DNA of 64,000 nt from Lonicera japonica (taxonomy: Eukaryota > Streptophyta > Magnoliopsida > Dipsacales > Caprifoliaceae): assembly GCA_021464415.1 (NCBI GenBank), contig CM038469.1:26281736-26345735 (forward strand), in the 5' to 3' direction. Position numbers and translations under genes: made by a program. This document shows positions 12,158-23,189 of this stretch, one piece after another (position 1 is the stretch's first letter; each line of letters begins with the position of its first letter). The notes under the pieces are model-generated. The model had not been told where the DNA came from. It saw only the letters and a program-made list of their open reading frames with translations, and ran no database searches.

Positions 12158-12720
12158 TCATGCACCATGAGAGCCAAACTGCTTGGGAGCAAGCTTATTT
12201 ATAGGATCGGGTTCAACGTTCCCAGTTATTATGACAATATCACTGTACATCCCCTTATGAAAAGAAGTCAACCCTTTAATTAAGGATGGCGAAGAAGGCC
12301 TAGCTTTAAGATTATATTTTTTATCAACCAAGCTAAAAGAACTGTAATACTTAATCTTATTTATACCTAGGGCAAGATTAAATTGCCTATTTAACTCAGC
12401 TGTACTGAGTACGATTCTGATGGTGTTAGGAGTCAATTGACCTAAGTGAAACCTAGTTTCCCTAAGGAAGTCGACTAAAAGATGATCTAAAGGCAGTTTA
12501 TGCCTAATGGCCGTAAAGAATGAAATGTAAATTGGATATTGTCTTGCAAGCATGGAGAGAGTAACCTAAGCCTAAAGGGATTCTCATTTTTATCACACTC
12601 CTTCAAACTAACACCGTTCGGAATATACAGATCTTTAAACTCTAATTTTTTGGGTTTAGTAATTAGAGCGTATTTACCCATCACTTTATTACGAATGGGG
12701 GCAACAAAAGTGAAAATGAC
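12158..12720 (-). pseudogene. Gag-like retroelement ORF, antisense to the LTRs, frameshifted
   Basis: Two overlapping minus-strand frames, 12487-12684 (MGKYALITKPKKLEFKDLYI) and 12158-12553 (ending near NVEPDPINKLAPKQFGSHG), read as one protein if a frameshift near 12490-12550 is allowed. Motifs such as FRLRLLSP, DHLLVDFLRETRFHLGQLTP and SAELNRQF recall anonymous plant retroelement/'putative plant transposon' proteins; this match is from memory of the family style, not a search. There are no protease, reverse transcriptase or integrase motifs. The function is unknown. Confidence 0.5.
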
Positions 12721-13206
12721 TCAAGATTTACAGATAAGAATATGGAAGTGAAAAAGGAAAGTGGAAAAAGAATACAAAGTGAAGAAAGACATACAGAGGC
12801 TTAAGAAGTCTGGTCAACAAATATCGAGAACTCTAGCAGCAAACGAAATCGTGTATGAACCCTAATTGGTGAGAAACGAATAAGTTATTGGAAAGAAAAT
12901 AGAAACCCTAGAAAAAAGGAATGAAGAAGATGAAAATGAGAGAGAACTGGAAAGAAGAACCTTTATGATCCAAAAAGAACCTTTTATAATCCTTTCTTCC
13001 TTTTTCTCTCCAAACGGCGCTCCTTACCTTAGGAATCCATGCTAATAATGACGCATCTTTAATGCAATTTGACGGCTGTTCCCGTTCGCACTCAATCAAA
13101 ATCAACCGATAGGGATAAGACACGTGGTGGGTGCCTAACCACATGAAAAACTTTTTTGAAACATTAGCCAATAAAGAAGATTCGACTTTAGGAACGCAAG
13201 CACTCA

Positions 13207-13694
13207 GGTTCATTAGGGCCGAACATGTTGGGCTAAACCTAAGTGGAAGGGAAAATTGCGATATGGTTAGGAGTAGCCCAGAACCCACAGCCGAGTACAA
13301 TTGGCTCAGATGAATATATTTTGATGAATACCGAAAGCACCGACATGGTCGAAGCTAATAAAGATAAGACATATGTACTCATGGCCATGATTAGTGCTCC
13401 TTGTCGAGATGGGTGTTGGAGCCAATGGTTAATAGACATCTATAAAGTGCAAAGTTAGTTATGGATAAGGGGATACTCCCATGTGAAAAGTGCTAGATTG
13501 ATACCTAAGTTGTACCTTTAATGATCTTTTTATAGTTGCCTTATATAATGAGCATTGTGACCCTAATTATATACGTATAAATAGAAAAGGATAGCTCATT
13601 TGGCAGGGATCCATTTCACATTATTCTACACTCACTCCCACACATTCTCTTTAAAAGAAAACCCTCACCATTGTAATTACTTTTAGTAAGGCCA
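13207..13694 (+). repeat. LTR 2 of the 11.5-13.7 kb retrotransposon
   Basis: Right member of the pair, with the same TATA-like sequence (cgtataaatagaaaaggata near 13577). It ends in 'aaggcca' before unrelated sequence. Confidence 0.75.
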
Positions 13695-14305
13695 TTAGAG
13701 CCGAGAGGGTAAAAAGAAGAAAATAGGAGCAGTACGTGCGTATTCCTTTGCATCACGAATTGAGGTAAGGGGAAATACATAATTAATCTTTTATTCAATT
13801 TCATGTTATTCCAATTTTATTTGTGGATATGTTTTTATGTGCTCGTTGTGATAAAGTTTGGTGTAATAATTGTTCATTATTTGGCACATGTTGATATTTA
13901 TATTATGTCTACGCTTATTATGGATGATTTTGAGTATAGCTCATGTATTATCGATGAAGCTACCAGCTAAGCTTTATAACTCACCATCCACTAGATTTAT
14001 TTTGTAGGTTTGAAAGATAGAAATTGAGGATTAGAGAAGCTGATGTATTGTGATTTAATTTGTTAAATGTTGAATATTTTATATTAACTTTTGTATAAAT
14101 TATTTGGTTGTACGACGGGCTGGGATGGTTAGATTTATATGCCATATTTTTTAGAAGTACTTTGTATTATTTCTAGATTTTGTTAAAGGGTTCTTGTTAT
14201 TGTAATTAAAGTTTGATAGATATATTATAAAGTTATTTATTTTTATTAAAAATCTCTTTATTTTATCAATATTCTTTTACTCGCATCCCGAAAATTGGGT
14301 CGTGG
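13695..14305. other. Unassigned repeat-like sequence between the LTR and the hAT 5' half
   Basis: It interrupts the hAT gene together with the LTR element. It ends in 'cccgaaaattgggtcgtggt', which looks like the end of a gypsy-type LTR. No second copy is present in the window, so identity is open. Confidence 0.3.
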
Positions 14306-14309
14306 TATC

Positions 14310-14964
14310 ATTTCAATTAACCTTAAAAATTTTCATTGTTATTTTGATATAATTTTTCCTTGCGTCCATGAAATGCTATGTTAGTTTTAGCAATTGTCTT
14401 AACAACTGCAATAATTCTTGCTAATACATTCTTTCAATGTTCTTTTTCTTTATTATTTTTTCTTGTAAAGTATTACCAACGGCTTATTCCTTTTTAACCC
14501 TTTTTCTTGAACCTTCATCAAGAGGATTAACCAAGTCTTTTTCCCTTATAGGTCCTTTTGCCACCAATAAATCTCTTAAATTGGCATCAATATTTCCCCG
14601 TTTTGATAGATCATATATAAATATTTAAAATTGTAGAATTATTTGGTTCATTGAGATTAGTATGAAATTCTTCAAAGGATTTACCATTCTCATATTTCTC
14701 CTCATTATCTTGTATGGCATCAACAATATCAACATTTGGAATATTTTCGACATCTACACTAATTTTTTTCATTATTATCATTTTTATTTTGATTGAGCCC
14801 AAATTCTCTAAAGTTTCACGTATTGAATTTTTATAAGAATCATCTTTCTTCTTATTTCCTATAAAAAGTTTATCTATAGCACCTTTTTTAGATTAAATAA
14901 ACTCGTCTAACTGTTTCTTTTTTCACCTTTTTTTTAATCCGAATTCATATTTTCTAATAGACAT
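14310..14964 (-). pseudogene. hAT transposase (ZMYM1-like), 5' part, decayed
   Basis: The minus-strand start at 14964 reads MSIRKYEFGLKKR, a stop, then KKKQLDEFI and KKGAIDKLFIGNKKKD, the basic N-terminus typical of this hAT transposase group. It continues through an acidic segment (frame 14611-14802, NIPNVDIVDAIQDNEEKYEN) into a frameshifted NIDANLRDLL/VAKGPI-type motif, as expected before the TTF-type zinc finger. It ends around a [19 protein letters not shown] block near 14350. The gene resumes at about 11350, so the two parts were one gene before the intervening insertion. Confidence 0.75.
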
Positions 14965-14969
14965 GCTTA

Positions 14970-16580
14970 TTATACTATTAAATTAATACTACAAATAATA
15001 ATATATAAAAGGGGAACAATTGAATCTGGTGGCAAGATCGTATAATCCAAAATGATGATACAATGTATCTATACAAATGAATTAATAAAAAAATTATTAA
15101 TAAAAAATTAATATAAACAGATTAACAACAATAAAAAAAATAAGTAATTCTAAATGAAATTAAAATTATAAATTAACCTTAAAGAGAAGTGTAGCTATGT
15201 TGGATCAATCAATTTAAACTTTAATAATTAAAACTTTGTAGACAAAATAGTAAAAGCAATAGAGACAGAGAGATTGAGAGAGAGAGAGAGAGAGAGAGAG
15301 TATAAAATAATAATAAAATGGATAAAGTAAATATATATATATATATGTATATGGGCGAGTTTTAATTGGTATCATCTATCTCTACTCATCGGTTAGTACT
15401 GACAATAATTAGTACCCATTAATGAGATGGCAACACCCTCAACTTGTTATAGTAGGTTAATTAGGTGACCAGTTCTATTTTTTTTAATTAATCTTTAAAA
15501 TTCTTTAAAGATTTCATTTGCCAAACAAACCTATATGTATATGTGTGTGTATATTTGCCTACCGTACGATAAATAATACAATCCATTTATTGAAAATTTA
15601 CTTTCTTTTTAATAAAAGGTTTACGTATTCTCTTTGAGAATTTGACTGTGCTAGTATGGAGATCAAGGTGTCATTTTCTAAAAAAAGTGTTTCCTATAAA
15701 AAAAATTTTGGGAGATAAATTGCTTCCTATAACTTGAATTTATATTTAAAAATTAAAAGTCTAAAATATTTTTTTAATTAAATTAATGGCAGAAAATGCA
15801 ACTTAATTATTTTTGATACATTAATAGATATTATCCTCAAAAATTAAGATTTTTAATTTAAAATGTCTGAAAAAAAATAATGAACTTTTAAATTAAAATG
15901 GAAGATGGGTAAATTTCGGAACTTAATTTGAAAAAAATATATATATGATTGAATAATATTTGTCTGTAATAACTTACCCCAAATATAGGTAAAATGCCAT
16001 ATAAGATATTATCTTCTACTCTGCAATTCACAATCATATAATTCATTACTTTTTCTCAAATTTAATAAAAGTACAAAAAAGAAAAAGAGAAGTGGAAGTG
16101 GAATATGTCATTTCCATTGTTTACACATGACACGCTTAAATTGACAAAAATCGTCAATAATGAATTATAACAAGATGATTTTATAACCACATATAATTTT
16201 AAATAATATGTATATTCTAGTGGTTGTATGTATAGTAGCAAATTTTGAGATGAACATATTTTATAACGGTAAGGAATAATTATATCCTGGATTTGAATTA
16301 GAAAATCTTGGAATGAATATTTAATTTAAGATTCCTAAAAATTAAATATAAAAAAAAGTATATGTCATCATATAACAACAAATTACCCACTTAACTTTGC
16401 ATTTAATGCTTTGTATTTCTTTAATGTACATTAATTATGTTAGCCAATTCTCATTTGATTTTTCATCTAATGGTTAATATTACAATAAATATCCATGGGT
16501 AGAGAGAGAATGTAACTATTGAAACCACACCCGTATATATATATATACAAGAATAAGTTATGAGAATCATGGCAAGTAAT
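14970..16580. other. AT-rich stretch with microsatellites; no gene seen
   Basis: It contains a (GA)n run at about 15274-15300 and (AT)n at about 15333-15346. The rest is A/T-rich with no sustained frame. The 5' end of the hAT element should lie in the first few hundred bases, but its terminal repeat was not recognised. Confidence 0.5.
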
Positions 16581-16585
16581 TGCAT

Positions 16586-16720
16586 CCTTTTATTTCCACA
16601 ACACACTTACAAGCTTTTACGGTGATAGATTGGAAAAAACACACTTATTTCCACAACACACACACACACACTTATTTCCACAACACATTTATAAGTTATG
16701 AGAATAAGCTTTTACTGTTG
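16586..16720. repeat. Local scrambled duplications
   Basis: The block 'ttatttccacaacacac' occurs three times (about 16588, 16647, 16672), with an interposed (CA)n tract. The string 'acggtgatagattggaaaaa' occurs at 16619 and again inside the LINE remnant at about 17014. This suggests local copying during repair at the LINE 5' junction. Confidence 0.6.
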
Positions 16721-16727
16721 GGGAATG

Positions 16728-18040
16728 CCTTGGTTAGTTAACTCGTGTAATCCTTTCATTGAGACATTGGGTGATAGTGATCTAGAAGAGGTTATGATTG
16801 ATGCGTTGATGAAACCGGGCTTTATTGAGTGGGATGAGGAGCTTATATGGGATATGTTTGGCCAGAGAGATTAAGATGAAATATTGGCTATCCCGTTACC
16901 TCGAACGCCTAGAGAGGATAGCTGGTGTTAGGCGGGGGATCCAAAGGGAGTTTATAATGTGAAAAGCGGTTATAATTTTCTTTGCTCTTCGAATATGCAG
17001 GTTATGGCTCCTACGGTGATAGATTGGAAAAAACTTTAGGTGTTAAATGTGCCGCCAAAAGTGAGGAGTTTTTTGTAGAGAACAATTGATGGTTGTGGAG
17101 AGCAATTGATTGGAAAAAACTTTGGGTGTTAAATGTGCAGGAATATGCACGTTCTGGTGGACCAGGTATGTTCTCTGTGTGATGGTAGAGGAAGAAACCA
17201 CAGTGCACGCTTTAATTAAATGCCCAATTTAGCAAGAGGTTTGGCGCAAAAGCATTCTAATAGCAGTAAATGACCAGGCTGCCACTATGGCCCAGTGGTG
17301 GAATTGGTTAGCAAATGCGCATTCAGTTCAAGTATTGGAGCGATGTGCCTGCATTTTATGGAGTATTTGGGGCAACAAAAATGCGGCAGTTTGGCAACGA
17401 AATTCGAGACCAGCAGTTTATGTTGTCAACCGAACATCTTTTACGCAAGCGGAATGGCAATCTGTGCAGAGCTTAGAGTTAGCACCAGCAGTAATCCCGA
17501 TTCAACAGGTTATGAAGTGGACAAAACCGCCATCTAATATGCTTAAATGCAATGTTGACTCGGCTGTCTTTAAGGAACATAATAAAATGGGTTATGGTGG
17601 TGTAATTCGTGACTCTCAAGGGCAATTTGTGGCTGCAATACAAGGGACAAGACCAGGTTCTTACACCCCTATTATCCCTGAAGCTATCGGAGTTCGCAAG
17701 GTCCTTAGTTGGTTAAAAGAAGTGGGATTCTCATCAATTTTAATTGAGACAGATTCACAAATTTTATCTAATGCCATTAATAATGTGAGGTCGTACTTGT
17801 CGAGTGTTGGGGTTCTAGTCGATGATTGTAAAGCCATTTATAAGGCTATTGATCGGTGTTGCGTGTCTTTTGTTCGGAGGTCAGCGAATAGGGTAGCTCA
17901 TTCCATAGCTCGAGCTTCGTATTCTATATCTGGCTTGAGGGTTTTTGATCATGTTCGTCCGTCTTCTATTTCTGATGTAATCGCGGATGATTTAGTTGAA
18001 TGATATCTTCTCTTTTGCGTCAAAAATAAAAAAAAATGAA
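16728..18040 (+). mobile_element. 5'-truncated LINE (L1-type non-LTR retrotransposon)
   Basis: The plus strand reads, with stops and frameshifts, the reverse-transcriptase tail and zf-RVT region of a plant L1 LINE: PGFIEWDEELIWDMF, AIPLPRTPREDSW, VYNVKSGYNF, VLNVPPKVRSFL, then a zinc-knuckle-like CSLCDGRGRN and HALIKCPI. An RNase H-like domain follows in an open frame (17287-18003). The tail has an A-rich tract (aaaaataaaaaaaaatg near 18022), consistent with a LINE 3' end. Around 17021-17143 a block is duplicated (gattggaaaaaactttggg). The polymerase core and endonuclease are absent. Confidence 0.85.
17287..18003 (+). CDS. LINE-encoded RNase H-like domain (RVT_3 type), open frame
   Basis: The open frame is 238 codons. 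Residues from about 78 carry the plant LINE RNase H pattern: LKCNVDSAV (first acidic), GYGGVIRDSQGQFVAA, then PEAIGVRKVLSWLKEVGF (Glu), ILIETDSQ (Asp) and RRSANRVAHSIAR near the end. The first three acidic catalytic positions are kept; the last is His, as is common in this subgroup. The preceding 77 residues (WWNWLANA.., CACILWSIWGNKNAAVWQ) match the linker after the zinc knuckle. The ATG is probably an internal Met of the former LINE ORF2, not a true start. Host use is not indicated. Confidence 0.75.
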   Translation: MAQWWNWLANAHSVQVLERCACILWSIWGNKNAAVWQRNSRPAVYVVNRTSFTQAEWQSVQSLELAPAVIPIQQVMKWTKPPSNMLKCNVDSAVFKEHNKMGYGGVIRDSQGQFVAAIQGTRPGSYTPIIPEAIGVRKVLSWLKEVGFSSILIETDSQILSNAINNVRSYLSSVGVLVDDCKAIYKAIDRCCVSFVRRSANRVAHSIARASYSISGLRVFDHVRPSSISDVIADDLVE

Positions 18041-18950
18041 GGTAATTATATATTAATATCTTATCATATATAATCATTCTTTTATTTTTAAAATGTATGC
18101 ATTTAAAAATGTACATATTAATATAAAAAAAATATTGTTAAACTAAAATGGTACTGTTAAATGATTAGTACTTAAGTTTTTATTAAGTTTAATATTATTA
18201 TAAAATAGAACACATGCACATCATACAAGATTACATGCTTATAATTACATGTTAAACATTAAAAGGGTAATAAATGGGCCCTTTCCAAATGCCTCCGCAA
18301 TCACGATGGGTTTTAGTCAATCTCATTATTCCTCGACACACTTTCCTCTGTGTTCTCTAAGTGTGTATTATGTTGATCCATATTGTATAACATTTTAATG
18401 AATTGGGATTTTTGTATTTTGAACCTTAGATTGACCATTGTTCCTTGTGGTCATAAGCCGAGTATGCCTTGCTAAATTTTTTTCACGTACACCAAGGTTG
18501 ATTTTTGCACATATGGAGTGAGTAAAAACCCATGTATTCGGTGCATATGAAGCGATTCAATGAAAACACTCGTTGTATATATACTGAATTAGTGTTGGGT
18601 ACAAAAAAAAAAGAATAAGGAAGAAAAATTTTGTTTCGGCGCATATGCAACAAATGAGTAAGCGCATATTCACTGCATATAAGGCAAATCAGTGTTGGGT
18701 CCCAAACTCAACCAATCTCAAATGACAAACAACAAACAAACTCGCTTGTATTAGTCTAGCAAATGAAGTTGTTTCGAGTCTTGCCATGGGAGAGGGTCGG
18801 AGAGGGTTTTGTTTAGTAGACCCCAGAGAAAAAGGGTTTGAGCAGTGGAATAAGGTGGAAGAGGCATATGATGCAGGGGAGAATATGGTTTCAGTAATTG
18901 TCATCATTGAGATCGCGGATGTTTGAATGTTTGTGAGAGCAAAAAAAAGA
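18040..18950. other. No gene seen
   Basis: AT-rich sequence with a repeated 'gcatatgcaac/gcatataaggc' theme at about 18535-18690. A minus-strand frame at 18689-18907 has no recognisable domain. Confidence 0.45.
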
Positions 18951-18961
18951 AGAAATAAAAG

Positions 18962-19291
18962 GGGTAATTAGTAAAAATGATCTCTAAAGTTTGACCTGAA
19001 TCCCTCGCTTGTCCCTAAAGTTCAATTTTTAGCTAAAACATCCTTAAAGTTTTTAATTTTCCATCACTCGTCCAAAACTAGATGTCCCAATAAAAAATGC
19101 ATGAAAAACGCGTGTGATTATCACAAACCACTCTTTTAGATGTATTTTTGGATGCTTCAACCGAAATTGGAAACGTTAAGAATGTTTCAACCGAAATTGG
19201 AAACGTTAAGGAGGTTTTAACTGAAAATTGAAGTATAGGAACAAACAAGGGATTTAAGTCAAACTTTAGGGGTTATTTTTGCTAATTACCC
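18962..19291. mobile_element. Fold-back MITE (Mutator-like), 330 bp
   Basis: The two ends are inverted repeats of about 90 bp. From each end inward both read GGGTAATTAG, 'aaaaat', 'taaagtttgac', 'aatccct', 'gtttgt/gcttgt', 'cttcaatttt' or 'gttcaatttt', 'taaaac', 'tccttaa'. They are flanked by near-identical 9-bp target duplications, AAATAAAAG (18953-18961) and TAATAAAAG (19292-19300). A 9-bp duplication with long inverted ends points to the Mutator superfamily. The centre has a 20-bp-scale direct repeat (caaccgaaattggaaacgtt, twice). Confidence 0.85.
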
Positions 19292-19300
19292 TAATAAAAG

Positions 19301-19965
19301 ATTATTAATCTTTGCTTTGTTTGAAAATTTGTTTTAAATTGTTTTAATATAATTAATTAATTATAATTACGTTTAATTAATTACAGTAGACCCTAGAAAG
19401 AAAATGGTTAAAAACAAAGTAATATGTGGGGAGCAAATATATAAGGCCCACTAAAAAGAAGTGGGTTCATAGACTAACAACAAGTTGGGGTATTTGTTGG
19501 TCTATCCTAATTCGGAACTTTGTTACGACTGAGATTGTTTTTAAGGATTTGTATTATTATTAATTTTTTTGTATTACTTTCGGGGCATATGCAACCAGGG
19601 CGTGGCTATTTGGTTCATTGTAGGGTCTAGTGAATTCATTTAATATTAAAAATATACAATCGAAGAAGACATATTTTAAAAATATTTGAGCTAATATGTA
19701 TGATTGACTCAATTTAATTTTTTTAAAAAATTCGTTAATAATGGAACCAAATTTATTAAAACAAATAATAATAATAAAAGCATGTAGCCCTTATAAATTT
19801 TTCAGGAGAAATGCTATTCAATTTAAAACTTATCCTAAAAATTTCAAAAATTGTGTCTCAAATGTATCTTGAGTGATAATAGTGCATTAACACTTGCAAT
19901 GTGGATGTAAGTAATTTAAAGGAAAAAATAATTAATAAGTGGCTTTGCAGTTGATGGTCTTATTA
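19301..19965. other. AT-rich spacer, no gene seen
   Basis: No frame, repeat pair or RNA gene is recognisable between two mobile elements. Confidence 0.5.
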
Positions 19966-19973
19966 CCTAGAAG

Positions 19974-20969
19974 TAGGGGTGTTCAAAAATCGAACCGAAC
20001 CGACAAACCAAATAAACCGAATCGAAAAATGGACCGATTTGGACCGGACCATTTAAATTCGGTCCGGTCCGGTCCAAATTTTGAAGGACCGAAATGGTTC
20101 GGTTCGGTCTTCGGTCTAACATTTTAATACCCCAGTCGGACCGAACCTGACCGGAATTAATATATATATAGATATATATATTTAAATATATATTATTAAT
20201 ATATAATATTAATATTCAAAATTCAACCCTAAAATTAAGACCTCAGTACTTTGTAATTTTATTAAGTATGGATTTGTAGTAAGGACTTTGTAATTAAATA
20301 TGGACTTTGTATTTTTATTAAGTATGGAATTTGTAGTAACTAGTAAGTATGGACTAGTCTAAGTTCCATTTGTATTTTCCAACTTTGTTCTTGTGGCCAA
20401 ACTTAGTTTTTTATTGCTATAGTAATGCTGTTTTTTATTATTGTAGTAATGTTGTTTTTTAGTAATGCTGTAGTAATGCTGTTTTTTAGTAATAGATTTG
20501 TAGTAATGCTGTTTTTTATTGCTGTTGACCGCCGTGCTGCGTATTAGGTGCTGTTTTTCATGCAGTTGCTGTGTATTAATGCTTTTTTTCATGCACTTAC
20601 TGTGTATTAGTGCTGCGAAAAAATTTCATATAAATTTGTTTTTATTGCCGCAAAAAAAAGTCTATATAAATTGTTTTTTTTAAAGCTATCTTTGTGCAGA
20701 AAATTAAATTTAAAATTCATATTATTGTTGCACAAATTTTATTTTTTTTGATCCTAATACAACTCTTGGGCCTAAAAAAAAAGCACAGACTGAATGGATC
20801 GACTGGAACCAAATCGAACTGGTCTGGTCCGGTCTTAACAAGCATTTTGGTCCGGTCCAGTCTTTGAATTTTTAGGATCGAAATATCCGGTCCGGTCCGG
20901 TCCTATGCCATCCGGTCCGGTCCGGTCCTATGCCATTCGGTCCGGTCAACCAGATCGTGCACACTCCTA
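19974..20969. mobile_element. hAT-type non-autonomous element, 996 bp, with GGTCCG/GGTTCG repeats
   Basis: The ends are inverted: TAGGGGTGTTCA at the left and the complement TAGGAGTGTGCA at the right. They are flanked by identical 8-bp target duplications CCTAGAAG (19966-19973 and 20970-20977), the hAT signature. Both subterminal regions are packed with GGTCCGGTCC, GGTTCGG and their complements, the usual transposase-binding arrays. The middle is AT-rich with a 'gtagtaatgctgttttttatt' minisatellite (about 20410-20530). No coding capacity. Confidence 0.9.
20410..20600. repeat. Minisatellite 'agtaatgctgtttttta'
   Basis: Five or six imperfect copies of a short unit lie inside the hAT-type element. 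A minus-strand frame through it is just the repeat (KKQHYY) and is not a gene. Confidence 0.7.
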
Positions 20970-20977
20970 CCTAGAAG

Positions 20978-22380
20978 CGTAATGCTTTAAACCATATCAA
21001 TAGTTGTGGCACCAATGAGATAAAAACAATAAAAAGAGTCATATAATACATTAAATGCATTGGCCCAACAATTTATTTGACTAGCGCCGCATTACTTTGT
21101 ACAATTTAGTAAGCTTAGCATTTTCCTTTATATGAATAAGAACACATGTTTTATGCCTGTAATGAAAGAATATTATCCCAACCTACATTAAATTAGATAA
21201 AAATTCTCAATTTCTCATAGATGATCTTATTCTTTTCATTTCTAATATCATTAACATTTGCCCTTAGATATATGTTGACATTTTCTTTTAATTAGCTTGT
21301 TATGTTTAATTTCCCTCAAAGAAAAAATAACATTATGCAAATACAATAATTTAATTTCCCAAGAAAAATGCTTGGCTAATATTTTTATACAAGTTAACAT
21401 GTCATTATTCAAATGAATTAGTGGGGGCTATTTTTTTTTTCATTAGTGCCACAACTCTTAAAGTATCCATAATGAGGAACTTAGTCATATAATTGATAAG
21501 TCCAGTATATTTAGCGTACTTGATTATTATAATAGTGATGTCGTAAAAAGGAAGATAAAACGAATATTATGTAATATATTAAGAGAGATACGACAGAGAG
21601 ATAAAGTAAAGTAAAAAAGAGAAAAAGTAGGAGAGAGAAATACCGTAAAAGCAAATACATTGTGGCTTCCCATTCCAAACACCACAAAGTGACGATGATG
21701 TGTCATATAATAAGAAACATTTTTTACCCTAACTTCCTTAATTATTATGTGACATCATATATCAAAATTTCCCTACTTGCACTATTTCATCAAGTCATTA
21801 TGATGTTGCTCTTACTAAAATAAATTGTTAGAAAAAGATATTAATAGCAACGCCAACACTTCCCTATACTTGTTCCAAAATTCGAATTGGGGGTATATTT
21901 GAGGAGTTCTCATTAGGAGTTCCCAAATATTTTTCCGAAGCAAATTTTGATTATTTTATTTGGGAATGACTTTATTTTATCCCCATATTGGAGGAAAAAT
22001 ATGATCAAAGAGCAGTTTTTTCCTAAGATTTTCCACAAACACGAAAAAAAAAAGTAAACAGTCGGATAGCTTCTCTCTAAATATGTTTTTTTCCCTTAAT
22101 TTTTTCAAAATATCAATTTTTCCCTCAAATATAAGCAAATTATAAAGAAAGGGTTATGAATGCTCTAATAGTTCGCTTGTATAGAGGGGAATGAATGAAA
22201 ATGAGAAGGGAATGAAAACAACTCTTATTTAGATAAAGAGAAAAAAAGTAAAAAAAAAAAAGGAAAAAGTAAAAAAGTAAAAAATAAATTAATATATTGT
22301 TAACAAATTAAGATTAATGTTAAAATAGAATAAATATTTTTTTTTCACTCCCAATCATTCGATATGAAAACAAAAAAAAA
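20978..22380. other. AT-rich intergenic stretch, no gene seen
   Basis: Low-complexity A/T sequence. Short inverted blocks near 21890 (gggggtatatttgagg) and 22118 (cctcaaatataagc) may be ends of an old MITE, but no target duplication was found. Confidence 0.45.
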
Positions 22381-23189
22381 TAAGGAGATTATATTTGAGG
22401 CAATTGGGCATAAGTACACATTTCAATAATAATATAAGTGTGAAAGACAATTATAAATTAGTACAGTAAATTAAGGACAATGCACAAAAAGACACTAATG
22501 TCACTTCATTAAAATAGCTTGGAAGATATAAAAGTATATATATATATAAACAAGTCTTCATTAATTTTTTGCAATCTTCTCTCTCTCTTCTCCTTCGCAC
22601 ATATATATGCTTTAATTTCTTCTTCTGGTGAGATATTTTATAATTTTTTTTAATTTCTCCAGAGAATCAAAAATTTTGGGCCATATATATATGGGTAGAA
22701 ATTAGAAAAGAATTCCATTAAAAAAAGATCAAAGCACTCATCTCTTCCTCCAACTTCTCCTAAATTTAATAATATTTTCAATCATTTGCTAACATTTTTA
22801 TTAAATGGACCATTCAATTTATTTTTATTTTTTATTTTTAACTACAACTTATAAATAAAACCCAATGTAAGTTTTAATGTATTAATTTTAAGCTTGCAAT
22901 ATAAATAAATCATAGTTTATATATATATAGATATGTATATTGAGTTCCACTCTCAGTTTTAGTTATCTTCCCTAAAATGCATCTTTAATGCTTGAAATAT
23001 TATTGTATATAGTAATGATTTAGTAGTTCTTTTTACTCAAAAAAAGTGCTCAAAATTTACATGAAATTCTTTTTGTTATCTGGCAATTGTGTTTCAGATA
23101 ATCAAGCTAGCTATACTGGTAGAATAACCTTGATCAGCAAGATGCATCGTCAGAGGAATAAAAGATTTAATAGTGTTGATTGGCTATCA

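Larger units (their letters stand above)
11507..13694 (+). mobile_element. LTR retrotransposon inserted in the hAT gene
   Basis: Two direct repeats of about 470-490 bp lie at about 11507-11997 and 13207-13694. Shared blocks include 'gaagggaaaattgcgat', 'atgattagtgctccttg', 'gttatggataaggggatac', 'gtgaaaagtgctagattgat' and 'cgtataaatagaaa'. The TATAAATAG box lies about 120 bp before the repeat end, which suggests a plus-strand LTR promoter. Candidate termini are TG (11525/13226) and GGCCA (11997/13694). I could not settle a target duplication, so the outer limits are approximate. The interior carries only a gag-like frame, and it lies on the opposite strand. Confidence 0.75.

Noticed and set aside
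20359..20592. Minus-strand frame with KKQHYY repeats
   Set aside because: Direct translation of a minisatellite inside a hAT-type element.
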